Below are positions 16,736-26,820 of a stretch of DNA of 64,000 nucleotides, one piece after another. How positions within the stretch are numbered: the stretch's first letter is position 1; every line of letters starts with the position of its first letter. A model generated the notes under the pieces. It searched no databases and was not told where the DNA came from. It saw only the letters and a list, made by a program, of their open reading frames with translations. The DNA comes from JAJPJE01 sp963848375 (GTDB lineage Bacteria; Acidobacteriota; Terriglobia; Terriglobales; Acidobacteriaceae). Made by a program: the position numbers and the translations under genes. The stretch covers positions 1 to 64,000 of the forward strand of contig CAWKDK010000013.1 of NCBI GenBank assembly GCA_963848375.1, written 5' to 3'.

Positions 16736-17818
16736 CTATCGACCAACGACCGCCTTCACCGCCTCAAGCGCCCTCTCGCACGCCTCGCGGTTGACGTCCA
16801 TGTGGGTGACGAAGCGCACCCGCTGGGCATCGGCCGTGCCGGCGAGCAGACTCTTCTCTGCAAGCTTGTGGGTGAACTCGCTGGCGCTCATGCCTGTCCC
16901 GCTCACATCGAAAATAACAATGTTCGTCTGCGCGCGCGTTGGATCAACCTCTATCCCAGGCAGACCAACCAGTCCTTCAGCCAAAAACTTGGCGTTCACG
17001 TGATCTTCATGCAGTCGCGCCGGCATCTTCTCCAACGCGATCAGTCCAGCTGCGGCGAGAATTCCAGCCTGGCGCATTCCACCGCCAAGTGCCTTGCGCA
17101 CGGACCGCGCCTGCTCGATGAAATTTTTGCTGCCCACCAGCAGCGATCCCACCGGTGCTCCCAATCCTTTCGACAGGCAGAACATCACCGAATCGAATTT
17201 GCGCGTGATGTCCGCCACCGGCTTACCCAACGCGACCGCGGCATTGAAGATGCGCGCGCCGTCGAGGTGCACCGGCAGCCCAGCTTCATGCGCTCGGTCG
17301 CAAATGTCGTCGGAGATCTCCTGCGGATACACCGTCCCGCCCGCCATGTTGTGAGTGTTCTCCAATTCGACGAGCCCGGTCTGCTGGCGGTAATAGATGT
17401 GCGCCGAGATCTGCTTGCGGATCATCTCCCAGGTCAGGATGCCGTCATCTGAGTAAATTGACCTCACCGTGCATCCAGAAAACCACGCCAGCATGGCCAT
17501 CTCCCAATTGAAGATATGGCCTCGTTCTTCGCAGATGATCTCCTGCCCGGGCTTGGTATGCAGCTTAATCGCGATCTGGTTGCCCATCGTTCCCGTAGGC
17601 ACAAAAATCGCACCCTCTCGCCCGAAGATTTCCGACGCTCGCTGCTCTAGACGATTGATCGTCGGATCCTCGCCATAGACGTCGTCGCCAACCTCGGCTT
17701 CGGCCATGGCAATGCGCATCTCCGGCGTAGGTTTGGTCACCGTATCGGAGCGGAGATCAACAATCGTGGGACGAGGGGTTTCGAGTTCTTCCGCGGCATG
17801 GCTGGCAGGGGATGACAT
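16736..17818 (-). CDS. ltaE: Low-specificity L-threonine aldolase
   Basis: PLP enzyme that splits threonine or allo-threonine into glycine and acetaldehyde. Family blocks visible in the 360 residues: IVDLRSDTVTKPTPEMR, DDVYGEDPTINRLE, VPTGTMGNQIA, the PLP-stacking H101, LPVHLDGARIFNAA (Asp/Arg) and the Schiff-base lysine K217 in CLSKGLGAPVGS. The start at 17818 gives a short, low-complexity leader; a later start is possible. Confidence 0.92.
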   Translation of the reverse strand: MSSPASHAAEELETPRPTIVDLRSDTVTKPTPEMRIAMAEAEVGDDVYGEDPTINRLEQRASEIFGREGAIFVPTGTMGNQIAIKLHTKPGQEIICEERGHIFNWEMAMLAWFSGCTVRSIYSDDGILTWEMIRKQISAHIYYRQQTGLVELENTHNMAGGTVYPQEISDDICDRAHEAGLPVHLDGARIFNAAVALGKPVADITRKFDSVMFCLSKGLGAPVGSLLVGSKNFIEQARSVRKALGGGMRQAGILAAAGLIALEKMPARLHEDHVNAKFLAEGLVGLPGIEVDPTRAQTNIVIFDVSGTGMSASEFTHKLAEKSLLAGTADAQRVRFVTHMDVNREACERALEAVKAVVGR

Positions 17819-17953
17819 GCAAACAAGTCTAATCCATTCCTAATTTCAGACTGAAGATTTCAGATTGCGTTGCTTTTCAACCTTCACTCTGAAATCCCCA
17901 ATCTTCAATGCTTCCCCAGTTCTGCCCGTCACGTCCCGTGCATCTTAGAAACA

Positions 17954-18502
17954 ATGAACTCACGGCTCCTCGCTACTGCACTTCTCATTTTTTTCGCTCC
18001 CACCGTCTTTGCTCAGAGCTATCTGCTTCGCGCACGCGAGCAGGTGATCACCGCGTCTGTCCATCGCGACAATTGCATCGTCGTAAAGCCTGACGGCACC
18101 TTCCACATAGAGCAGGGCGATCAGAAAGAGCAGCCCAAGCCCGACGTCTACACCGGCAAGCTCGATCCCACGCAACTCGAAAAGCTGAAGCAATCGCTCG
18201 ACGATCCCGCGCTGGAGAAGTTGGGGTCCGTGCACCAGGGTCAGCAGGGAACTGCTGAAGGCGCGCGCGTGGAGATTCGCAACGTGTCCATCGCCCGTAA
18301 AAATCGTAGCCAATCCTTCGGTATCACGCAGAGCGACGACAATCCTCCCGTGCCCGGACCGCTGCAACCAGTGGTCGATTGGGTCGACAACCAGTTTGCC
18401 GCCAACCTCCAGCCGGACAAGGCCGCGCATGCCGATCATTGCGGAGGAACGGGCCGAGTTTATGTTCCTGAAGCGCCCGGGAGTACAAAACATCTAAAAT
18501 AG
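17954..18502 (+). CDS. Hypothetical exported protein
   Basis: I do not recognise a family. The 182-residue product has a signal peptide (hydrophobic LLATALLIFFAPTVFA, likely cut after AQS). A mature part follows with a strand-like segment DNCIVVKPDGTFHIEQ, a KLDPTQLEKLKQSLDD helix and GTAEGARVEIRN. The latter resembles small periplasmic proteins that quantify a regression-like fold, but no function follows. It ends 9 bases before the ABC exporter gene and may be translated with it. The ATG at 17954 is chosen because the signal peptide starts there. Confidence 0.65.
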   Translation: MNSRLLATALLIFFAPTVFAQSYLLRAREQVITASVHRDNCIVVKPDGTFHIEQGDQKEQPKPDVYTGKLDPTQLEKLKQSLDDPALEKLGSVHQGQQGTAEGARVEIRNVSIARKNRSQSFGITQSDDNPPVPGPLQPVVDWVDNQFAANLQPDKAAHADHCGGTGRVYVPEAPGSTKHLK

Positions 18503-18511
18503 CTCCAGCGC

Positions 18512-20473
18512 ATGGCGAACCAAGAGGAAGAGGTACTAGGCAAAGCGTACGACGCGCGGCTGATGCGCCGTCTGCTGGGCTATTTGAAGCCCTACACCTG
18601 GCAGGTGGTGATCGCGCTCGTCGCAATCGTTCTGAAGGCCGGCGCCGACGTCCTCGGCCCCTACCTGACCAAAGTCGCTGTCGACAAGTACATGACGCAC
18701 TCGCCCGGTGCGCATTCTTTCCTCGATCGGTGGCTCAGTTCTAAGCCGCTCACCGGCATTGGCCAGATCGGCGGACTCTACCTTGCATTGCTCGGCGTCT
18801 CCTTCTTTCTCGACTTCCTGCAGACCTACTTCATGCAGTGGACCGGCCAGAAGGTGATGTTCGATCTGCGCAAGCAGATTTTCCGTCACCTGCAGCGCAT
18901 GCACGTCGGTTTTTTCGATCGCAATCCCGTCGGCCGCCTGGTCACGCGCGTAACGACGGACGTGGACGCCCTGAACGAAATGTTCACCTCCGGCGTCGTC
19001 TCTATCTTCGAGGACGTCTTCGTATTGGGCGGCATCATCGTCATCATGTTGAAGATGGACTGGCGACTTGCGCTGCTTACGTTCTCCGTGCTGCCTTTCA
19101 TCTTCATCGCCACCATGGTGTTTCGCCGCAAGGTGCGCGACTCGTACCGGCGCATACGCACCGCCATCGCGCGCATCAATTCGTATCTTCAGGAACATGT
19201 CAGCGGAATGGTGGTGCTGCAGCTGTTCAATCGCGAGAAGCGCGCATATGCCAGATTCAAGGAAATCAATGCGCAGCACATGGAGGCGTTCAAAGACGCC
19301 ATTCTCGCGTACGCGTTCTACTATCCCGTCGTCGAAATCCTGTCGGCGCTCGCGATCGCGATGGTCATCTGGTTTGGAGGTAATCAGACGCTGCGCGGGA
19401 TCACAACGCTAGGCGTGCTGGTGGCGTTCATGCAGTATGCGCAACGCTTCTTCCGGCCCATTCAGGATTTGAGCGAGAAGTACAACATTCTCCAGTCGGC
19501 TATGGCGTCGGCCGAACGCATCTTCAAACTGCTCGACGCCAAGGTGGAAGTCATCACGCCATCTCATCCAAAACGAGTCGAAGGCCCCGGCCGCATTGAG
19601 TTCGATCACGTCTGGTTCGCGTATCGAAATGTTCCATCCGAATCGAAGGATGGAGCGTCCGCGAAACATGAAGCCCGCTCGCCCTCGATCGGGTCAAAAG
19701 AAGATGCAGGCGCGACCACCGAACCCGACTGGGTGCTGAAAGACGTTTCCTTCGTCGTCGAACCCGGCGAGACCGTCGCCTTCGTCGGCCACACTGGTGC
19801 TGGCAAGACAACAATCATCTCGCTGCTCCTGCGTTTCTACGACGTGCAGAAGGGCGCGATCCGCATTGATGGCGTTGATATCCGCGAGATGGACTTGAAC
19901 GATCTGCGACGGCGTTTCGGCGTCGTGCTGCAGGATCCGTTTTTATTCACGGGAACGCTCGAGCAAAACATCCGCCTCGGCTCCGACTGGATCACCGACG
20001 AACAGGTCGCTCGCGCCGCTGAAGAAGTGAACCTCGGCGACTTTATCCGCTCGCTCTCCAACGGATTCAAAGAGCCTGTACACGAGCGCGGCAGCACGCT
20101 ATCTACAGGTCAGAAGCAGCTCATCTCGTTCGCCCGAGCACTCGCGCATGATCCGAAAATTCTCATCCTCGACGAAGCCACCTCGAGCGTCGACACCGAG
20201 ACAGAAATGAAAGTTCGCGCCGCGCTGACAAAGCTGGTCGAAGGCCGAACCTCTGTTGTTGTCGCGCACCGCTTGTCAACGATTCAGCGCGCCGACAAGA
20301 TTATCGTCATGCACAAGGGCAAGGTCCGCGAGATGGGCACGCACCAGCAACTGCTGGCGCAGCACGGCATCTACTACAAGCTTTACCAGTTGCAATACAA
20401 GGACCAGGAAGTTCCCTCGCCGACGACGGTCGTGGTCACTCCAGCCTCTGCCGTCCTCAGCGGCAACGACTAA
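18512..20473 (+). CDS. ABC-type exporter, fused membrane and ATPase domains
   Basis: A 653-residue half-transporter of the MsbA/BmrCD type. Six membrane helices (about 30-330) are followed by one ATPase domain. Walker A is GHTGAGKTT (426-434), the Q loop VVLQDPFLFTG, the signature LSTGQ (530-534, Thr for the usual Gly) and Walker B with catalytic Glu LILDEATS (551-558). A charged insertion of about 30 residues (374-405) sits between the first ATPase strand and the A-loop. It probably exports lipids or hydrophobic drugs as a homo- or heterodimer; the substrate is unknown. Confidence 0.9.
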   Translation: MANQEEEVLGKAYDARLMRRLLGYLKPYTWQVVIALVAIVLKAGADVLGPYLTKVAVDKYMTHSPGAHSFLDRWLSSKPLTGIGQIGGLYLALLGVSFFLDFLQTYFMQWTGQKVMFDLRKQIFRHLQRMHVGFFDRNPVGRLVTRVTTDVDALNEMFTSGVVSIFEDVFVLGGIIVIMLKMDWRLALLTFSVLPFIFIATMVFRRKVRDSYRRIRTAIARINSYLQEHVSGMVVLQLFNREKRAYARFKEINAQHMEAFKDAILAYAFYYPVVEILSALAIAMVIWFGGNQTLRGITTLGVLVAFMQYAQRFFRPIQDLSEKYNILQSAMASAERIFKLLDAKVEVITPSHPKRVEGPGRIEFDHVWFAYRNVPSESKDGASAKHEARSPSIGSKEDAGATTEPDWVLKDVSFVVEPGETVAFVGHTGAGKTTIISLLLRFYDVQKGAIRIDGVDIREMDLNDLRRRFGVVLQDPFLFTGTLEQNIRLGSDWITDEQVARAAEEVNLGDFIRSLSNGFKEPVHERGSTLSTGQKQLISFARALAHDPKILILDEATSSVDTETEMKVRAALTKLVEGRTSVVVAHRLSTIQRADKIIVMHKGKVREMGTHQQLLAQHGIYYKLYQLQYKDQEVPSPTTVVVTPASAVLSGND

Positions 20474-20516
20474 CGAAATCCCAATCTTCGGAAAGAGTCC
20501 GACCCCTCACCTGATT

Positions 20517-20942
20517 TCAAGCGCGCGACGGGGCAGGCCGCGCCGCGGCGATCCCGAGACACACCACGATTGCTCCTCCCACTATGATCGGCGCTGCAAA
20601 GAAGTACAGGCAGCACAAAACGAACAGCACAGTCTGGACCGCAAACAGCGCCCATCCCAACCCGCCGATAGCCGCAGGATTGCGCTTGGCTAATCCACCC
20701 AAGTGCCCGGCCACGAACGCCGCGAAAAGAAGGTACGCAGACAGCGAGAGGCCAAACCCGCGGTAGTAACCGTAAAAGCTGTTGCTGCTCCCCATGTTGC
20801 TGAAGTGCACGTCTTTCATGGCTTGGCGCACCGCGTAAGCCTCCGGGGACGGCGATTTCGTACTCTGCATTCCAGCAGTGTGTGCAAGGGCGAAAAAGAC
20901 CAGCAGTCCTGCGGCAATCCGATAAAACAAGCTAGCGCTCAT
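20517..20942 (-). CDS. Conserved small membrane protein
   Basis: A 141-residue protein with four predicted membrane helices (about 7-24, 65-85, 95-113, 115-133). A soluble stretch between the first two carries MKDVHFSNMGSSNSFYGYYRGFG. The pattern resembles the LIC_13387-like membrane proteins, but function is unknown. It is convergent with the ABC exporter gene. Confidence 0.7.
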   Translation of the reverse strand: MSASLFYRIAAGLLVFFALAHTAGMQSTKSPSPEAYAVRQAMKDVHFSNMGSSNSFYGYYRGFGLSLSAYLLFAAFVAGHLGGLAKRNPAAIGGLGWALFAVQTVLFVLCCLYFFAAPIIVGGAIVVCLGIAAARPAPSRA

Positions 20943-21042
20943 TCAAGCAGACCTTTCTATTGTCGGAACATCCGTATGACGCACAATTCCTGAGATTTCG
21001 ACTGAGGCGAACCAGAATACCTGAAATTTGTACAATGGCTGC

Positions 21043-22212
21043 GTGCCTCCGAAATTCCTGATCTCTTCGGGCGAAAGCTCCGGGGAGTACTACGGCGCCA
21101 AACTGATCGAAGCCCTGCGGCATCGCGCGCCTGCGGCTGAATTCTTCGGCGTCGGCGGCAGTCGCATGCGCGAGGCCGGCTGCGACACGGTCATCGACGC
21201 GCACGAAATCTCCGTACTAGGTTTGGCCGAAGTCGTCCGCCACCTGCCGCATATCTATGGCAAATACCGCCGCCTGCTGCGCGAAGTGGACGCGCGCAAA
21301 CCGGACGCCGCTATTCTGATCGACTTTCCCGACTTCAACCTTCGCCTCGCGCGCCAACTGCATAAGCGCCATATCCCTGTGATCTATTACGTCAGTCCGC
21401 AGTTATGGGCGTGGCGCGCCGGACGAATCGCGCAGATTCGCAAATACGTCCGCAAAATGCTGGTGATCTTTCCGTTCGAAGAAAAATGGTATCGCGAGCG
21501 CGGCGTCGAAGCCGAGTATGTGGGGCATCCACTGGCAGATCCCGGGAAAACGCGAGCGGTGGCCAGTGCGGTTCTGGAGTCTCCGGTTCAGCGCAGCCGC
21601 ATTATCGCGCTTCTTCCCGGCAGCCGCCGCAAAGAAGTTGAGACGCATCTGCCCATCATGCTGCGGGCTGTCGCCAAGTTCGATCCAAGCTATCGTTTCG
21701 TAATTCCGATTGCTCAGTCACTCGACAAAGAATGGTTCGAGTCACTACTTCGCAGCCAGTGCCCACGCGGATGGGAATCAAAAATTAGCGTCATGGACAG
21801 CGCTACGGTCGCCTTATCGATCGCCCGCGCCGCCGTGGTCGCCTCCGGGACCGCCACCCTCGAAACCGCCCTCATCGGCACTCCCTTCGTGATGGTCTAT
21901 CGCGTCTCACCTCTCAGCTGGACGCTTGGCCGTCCACTGGTCAAGGTCGACCGCTTTGCCATGCCTAACCTCATTGCCGGACACGACGTGGTCCCCGAGC
22001 TAGTACAAAATAAATTCACTGCCGAAGCCGTTGTTGCCGAGCTGCAGAAGATCCTGCCCGATGGTCCCGATCGCCAGCGAATGATCGACGGCTTGGCCGA
22101 GGTTCGGGCGAAACTCCATCCGCAGGAGCCCGGCATTACCGCCTCCGACCGCGCAGCCGAAGCGGTTCTTGCATGTCTGGGTGGTGCAAAAAAATCGATC
22201 GGTTCAAGCTGA
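21043..22212 (+). CDS. lpxB: Lipid-A-disaccharide synthase
   Basis: Glycosyltransferase (GT19) that joins UDP-2,3-diacylglucosamine and lipid X in lipid A synthesis. The 389-residue protein opens with FLISSGESSGEYYGAKLIEAL and has DFPDFNLRLA, YYVSPQLWAWR, FPFEEKWYRERGV, YVGHPLAD, ALLPGSRRKEV, SGTATLETAL and PNLIAG, all LpxB hallmarks. The GTG at 21043 is favoured: TACAAT ends six bases before it, so the message may be leaderless. A TTG at 21028 is the alternative. Confidence 0.94.
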   Translation: MPPKFLISSGESSGEYYGAKLIEALRHRAPAAEFFGVGGSRMREAGCDTVIDAHEISVLGLAEVVRHLPHIYGKYRRLLREVDARKPDAAILIDFPDFNLRLARQLHKRHIPVIYYVSPQLWAWRAGRIAQIRKYVRKMLVIFPFEEKWYRERGVEAEYVGHPLADPGKTRAVASAVLESPVQRSRIIALLPGSRRKEVETHLPIMLRAVAKFDPSYRFVIPIAQSLDKEWFESLLRSQCPRGWESKISVMDSATVALSIARAAVVASGTATLETALIGTPFVMVYRVSPLSWTLGRPLVKVDRFAMPNLIAGHDVVPELVQNKFTAEAVVAELQKILPDGPDRQRMIDGLAEVRAKLHPQEPGITASDRAAEAVLACLGGAKKSIGSS

Positions 22213-22386
22213 ATGTCAGAAAATCGTCACTAAGTAGAACAATCCTAAATAGATTCGCAACCTTCCGGTCCCATATACGTTTTATAAGGTGTAACCTAGT
22301 AGTTGGGACCTTCCGTGGGAAGGGTGCATCTGCAAGAGTCGGGTCCTAATCTAAGCATGAGCAGCTATTCGGCTGGAGAGTACGCA

Positions 22387-24553
22387 ATGTCCACTGCACG
22401 GCGCCCGTTGCGGCGTGCCCTCTTTTCCGGCATCTTTGCCATTTTGTTCTGCCTGCCTCTGTTCGCAGCGGACAAGCCTCGCATTGAAGTCAACGACTAC
22501 CAGATCGACGCCGAACTGGTGCCGCGGACGCATCGGTTGGTCGCGCGCGCCGTTGTGAAATTCACTGCGCTCGACGACATCACCGTCGCCACGTTCGAAC
22601 TGCATAATGGCTTGCGGCCGACCAAGGTCACCGATCCCAGTGGCACCTCGCTTTCTGTTGAACGGGTTACGCAGGATTCGACCATCCGCATCGCGCTGCC
22701 CAATGGTTTGGCCAAGGGTGCCTCTACCACGTTTACTTTCGATTACGAGGGCTCGCTTGAGTCGCCCGATGACAGTCCGGTGCAAGGTTTGCGGCTGGCG
22801 TCGATCAACGACGACACCAGCTATCTTCTTTATGCGAGCCGCTGGTTTCCGGTGAGCGGGTACGGCATCAATCGCTTCACCGCGACCATGAACATCACCG
22901 TGCCCAGCTACTGGGTTGTAATCGGCTCGGGAGCGCAGGGTTCGCGTGCCGGTGCGGGTGCCCCCTTAGCAGCCGCTTCGGCTCCGGAGCCCGAAGCAAG
23001 CAGCGCGAAGGACGAGCCTCCGGCGCTACGCAAACGCAGCGTGAATGCTCCGCCTGCGAAATCAAAGACCGCGGCCAAGTCGGAACCAAAGCACGCGCTC
23101 ACCGGCGACACCAAGACCTACACGTTCTCCTGGACCAAGCCCGCATTTCCCGGAACCATCATCGCCGGCCAGTTTCAGGAAACAACCAGCAACCCGGCAG
23201 GCATGAACCTGCACGTCTACTACAAGCCGATTCACAAAGATCTGGCGGCAACCTACTCCGAAACGGCGGGGCGGCAGTTCGCATACTTCACCACACTGTG
23301 GGGACCGCCAATGTCTCCGACGCTGAATGTGGTTGAGATTCCGGATGACACTGTCCCGTCGGCGTGGTCTACCGAGGTCGCTGCGCTTTCCTCGCGATCC
23401 CTTAGTGGAAAGATCAACTACCGGTTGATGGCAAATACCATCGCGCGTCAGTGGTGGGGATCTTCGGTTAGCCCGGCGACCAAGAACGATTGGTGGATCA
23501 GCGATGGCTTTGCGCGGTTTGGCGAAGCAAGTTACGTGGAACACGCAGCCGGTCCTGCCGCGTACCAGGAAGTGATCAAGGACATCGAAGTCGGCGCGCT
23601 CGCCTATGACACTACCCCGCTGATGAGCGTCAGTAAACTCGACATGTTTTCGCCCGAGTTCCAGTCGCTCACCACCGATAAAGGCGCGATCATTCTTGGA
23701 ATGTTGCGTTGGGTGATCGGCGATCAGAAATTCGAACAGACGATGATGCAGTTTGCCACGCAATACAAAGGCAATTCGGCCACCGTCGACAATTTCCGCG
23801 CGCTTGCGGAAAAGAACTACGGCGACAATCTCACCTGGTTCTTCACGCAATGGCTGAATTCAACCGGAGCTCCGGAATTTAAGAGCAAGTACACGGTATA
23901 TCGGCTGGGATCGAGCTGCACCGATCCTGCTAAGTGCAAGGGTTTTCGCATCGTCGGCGAGATCACGCAGGATCTTGACCTTTTCCGTATGCCGATTGAA
24001 ATCAAGGTTGACACTGACGGCCGCAGCGAAACTCAGCGCATTGATGTAGTCGGTACAGACTCGGCGTTTACCATCGAAACCTTTGGACGTCCGCGCAAGA
24101 TTTCTGTCGATCCCAGCAATTGGGTGCTGAAGAACTCGCCGGATATCAAGTTGCGCGCGGCCATTCAGCGTGGGCAGGGACTGGTGCAGCAGAACGATCT
24201 CGCCGGCGCTCTCCAGGAATTTCAGAAAGCGCTCGACGTCAACAAGAACAGTTCTCTCGCGCACTATCGCGTTGCCGAAGTCTTCTTCCTGCAGAAGAAC
24301 TACCAGGCGGCGGCGAACGCCTATCGCGAGTCGCTTAAACGGCGACGGTGATCCGCGATGGACTGAAGTCTGGAGCCATCTGCAACTCGGCAAAATTTTC
24401 GACATCACCGGCCAACGCGAGCGTGCCTCGAACGAATATCGTCAGGCGATCCAAACGCAGGACAATACGCAGGGAGCTTTGGAAGAAGCGCGGAAATACC
24501 TACAGGCGCCCTACAATCCGCAGTCCGTCAGCAACGGCAGCAACGGCGATTAG
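22387..24553 (+). CDS. M1-aminopeptidase-like exported protein lacking zinc ligands, C-terminal TPR (one frameshift)
   Basis: After a signal peptide (start ATG 22387, GGAGAG six bases before) comes a beta-rich N-domain and a gluzincin-like catalytic domain. Where active enzymes have HExxH, the sequence at 23434-23457 reads NTIARQWW. The distal glutamate region reads ISDGFARFGE rather than NEGFA. All three zinc ligands are missing, so it should be inactive as a peptidase. An Ala/Pro/Lys-rich insertion lies at about 22930-23100. The C-terminus has tetratricopeptide-type repeats. The frame ends at 24351, but one extra A in the run 24337-24339 explains this: the other frame continues NGDGDPRWTEVWSHLQLGKI to a stop at 24553. 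Confidence 0.8.
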
Positions 24554-25711
24554 ATCCGATCGCTTTGGCGAACAAACTTCAGGCCGCTCAACTTGGCGGC
24601 CTTTTCCTTTTCCAATCGCGAACTCATCACCAGCACGTGAAATGCTTCTCCCAGGCCTTCCGGCGTGATTAGGTGCTTGAGCTGCAGCGCGCGTTTCGTG
24701 TGCTCCTGGGGTAATTTGCACTCGCTGAACGCATCGGAAAACTGTGTGTCTTCGCCGATCCCGACTAGAAACTGGGACTGAGTCACCATCGCCAACGGTT
24801 CGACTCCATACTCGCGCGCGGCGGCGGCTAGCGCCGTGAAGTTCACGTCGGCAGTGATGTCTTGTTCGCCAGGAGCGTCGTAGACCGAGTCGCTGAGCGT
24901 ATGTTTGCGAAATGAGCGGACTGTGCCGCGATGCCGTCCCGCCAGCTGCTCGTCGCGCGTGTAGCCGTAGTCGATGAAGACAAGAAAACCGGGCTGCTTA
25001 CTGCTCGCAGCTAGCGTCGCGATCCGGCGCATGTAATCCTGCGCGATCAGCGGCGCGTCCACACGTTCGCCGTCCTCGGGATGAACGGCGAAGCTTTCAA
25101 CGTAGTCAAGAACCGCGGCCGAAGGCGGAACAAATGCTTCCGCAAAACGGCGGTTGTCTAGCGTCACGCGCAGCTCGCCGCGATGGTCGAGCACTTCGAC
25201 TGGCAGCGCATCGAAGAACTCGTTGCCGAAGGTAATGAACGGTGTGTTGAACGCGACCTCATCGAGAGTCGATGCAATCCGCACTTTCCCTGAGCCGATA
25301 TCCTCGGCGAAGAGTTCTGCAAGTCTGCTTCGTAGCCCCGCCGAGCCTTCCATCAACTGGTAATGCAACGCAGAATAAAACGCCGGAAACATCTTCTTCG
25401 ACCAGGCAAGCACGTCCTGCGCAAACAATCCGCGTCCCGGACCAAGTTCGACCAACGTGATCTCTTCTGGTTCGTCGAGCACGCGCCACATCTCTTCGAA
25501 TTGCCGCGCCAACAGGCGTCCGAAGACGGCATGCACATCGCTCGATGTGTAGAAGTCCCCTTGCTTGCCGAACTTCTCACGCGGACTGGTGTAATAACCG
25601 GCAGGCGCGTCGTCTCCGCCAGGACCGTAGAGACACAGCTCCATGTAGCGCGAGAAGGGAATCGGTCCGCGCGTCGCGGATTTCGTTTTCGATGTACTCG
25701 CGCAAGGTCAT
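24550..25711 (-). CDS. MidA/NDUFAF7-family SAM-dependent methyltransferase (N-terminal frameshift)
   Basis: COG1565 protein, homologous to the mitochondrial complex I arginine methyltransferase NDUFAF7. Blocks seen: FSRYMELCLYGPGG, GDFYTSSDVHAVFGRLLA, the SAM motif LVELGPGRGLFAQDVL, FGNEFFDALPVEVL, FIDYGYTRDEQL and DITADVNFTAL. The intact frame begins at ATG 25644, but the true N-terminus is upstream: ATG at 25711 reads MTLREYIENEIRD and joins GPIPFSRYM if one base near 25672 is removed. Bacterial function is not settled. It overlaps the M1-like gene tail by 4 bp and lies 9 bp after the enoyl-CoA hydratase gene. Confidence 0.85.
24582..24605 (+). terminator. Terminator of the M1-like gene, embedded in the convergent gene
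   Basis: GGCCGC, an 8-nt loop, GCGGCC and then TTTT (followed by CCTTTT). It lies 29 bp past the plus-strand stop, inside the last codons of the convergent methyltransferase gene. Confidence 0.6.
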
Positions 25712-25720
25712 GCCTAGTCG

Positions 25721-26476
25721 TTAGCTCTTCTTCCGCAGTTTATCTACCAGCGCACGGAGCGTGTTTTGCGTTTCCGCTCTCCACCAGGTCGCGGTCACCT
25801 CGCGCAGTTCAGATTCCGTATCTTGTTCGAACAGAGTGAACAGATCAGAGCGCGCTTCGCGACGCGTCCCGAGCATTGCTTCTGGAGGCAGAGCCAGCAG
25901 ATGCTGACACCATTCGACAGCGCGGTTCACAACTTGGTCGGGCGCCGCGACGGCATCAACCAGCCCGATTCGCAGAGCGTCTTCGACGGTGATCAATTCG
26001 CCGCCAACGGCCATGTGTTCTGCTTCGCGCGGGCCGATCAAACGGCGCAGTGCTTTGAGGATGAGCGGCGGCATCTGAATTCCGACTTGCACCTCGTTCA
26101 AGCCGACGCGGAAGTCGCCTTTTGCCATAACTCGCCAATCACAAAAGATGGAGAGCACGGTTCCGCCCGCGGGCGCGTGGCCGGTGATCGCGGTCGCAAT
26201 CGGGATCGGTGACTGTGCAATTGCGCGCAGCAGACTGTAGAAGTCATGCCAGACAGTTTCCATCGTCACTCGATCCAGCGCGAGCAGCGAAGGAACATCG
26301 AGGCCGCCGGAAAAACGTCCGGGCGAGCCGGAGAGAATCAGCGCACGCGTACCTTGCGCTGGCGCTGCCGCGATCGCTTCGCGTAACGCGGAGATTAGCT
26401 CTGCAGACAGCGCATTGACAGGAGGACGATCAAGCCGAAGTTCGCGGATCGCGCCGTGATCGATGGTGAGGATCAT
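25721..26476 (-). CDS. Enoyl-CoA hydratase/isomerase family protein
   Basis: A 251-residue crotonase-fold protein. It has a CoA-binding/oxyanion region GRFSGGLDVPSLL, the GHAPAGGTVLSIFCDWRVM block with the second oxyanion-hole Gly, and VGLNEVQVGIQMPP. The catalytic Glu pair of true hydratases is not evident in the usual position, so an isomerase or other crotonase activity is equally possible. It precedes midA by 9 bp on the same strand. Confidence 0.82.
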   Translation of the reverse strand: MILTIDHGAIRELRLDRPPVNALSAELISALREAIAAAPAQGTRALILSGSPGRFSGGLDVPSLLALDRVTMETVWHDFYSLLRAIAQSPIPIATAITGHAPAGGTVLSIFCDWRVMAKGDFRVGLNEVQVGIQMPPLILKALRRLIGPREAEHMAVGGELITVEDALRIGLVDAVAAPDQVVNRAVEWCQHLLALPPEAMLGTRREARSDLFTLFEQDTESELREVTATWWRAETQNTLRALVDKLRKKS

Positions 26477-26535
26477 GGGGAAATAGTACGCCGTGTCTGA
26501 TTGCGGAGAAACGCTTGCCAGCTTGCGAAACGCTT

Positions 26536-26820
26536 TTACTGCTTAGTATGTGGTGCGCGGATGAACATTTCGATGAAGTAATCGTGCAGGCAATCGTAGA
26601 GTTGGCGCTGAAATGTCCACGCAAACTGCGGATGCTCGAGATCGCGCGGATGCAGATCGAAGTAATAAGTGTGAACTGGGACGGTCACATTTTTCGCATT
26701 GATGATGAGCTGAACTCCGCCTTCGTGAGCGCGCGCCGAGAAGTCGAGCAGCGGATGTTCGAATTGTGACAGCACGTCGAGAACGGCCTGAAGGTGATGC
26801 TGATTGGCGTCATCGGCCAT
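26536..26820 (-). CDS. Conserved hypothetical small protein
   Basis: A 94-residue soluble protein (ADDANQHHLQAVLDVLSQFE, then IINAKNVTVPVHTYYFDLHP and FAWTFQRQLYDCLHDYFIE). Codon use and composition look coding. The family is unknown to me; the helix-strand-helix content suggests a small alpha/beta fold. It stands alone between the crotonase gene and the divergent cold-shock gene. Confidence 0.6.
   Translation of the reverse strand: MADDANQHHLQAVLDVLSQFEHPLLDFSARAHEGGVQLIINAKNVTVPVHTYYFDLHPRDLEHPQFAWTFQRQLYDCLHDYFIEMFIRAPHTKQ

Noticed and set aside
16595..17452. 285-codon plus-strand frame opposite threonine aldolase
   Set aside because: Perfectly antisense to a clear enzyme gene; typical shadow frame in GC-rich DNA.
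23062..23850. 262-codon minus-strand frame opposite the M1-like gene
   Set aside because: Antisense shadow with no domain of its own.
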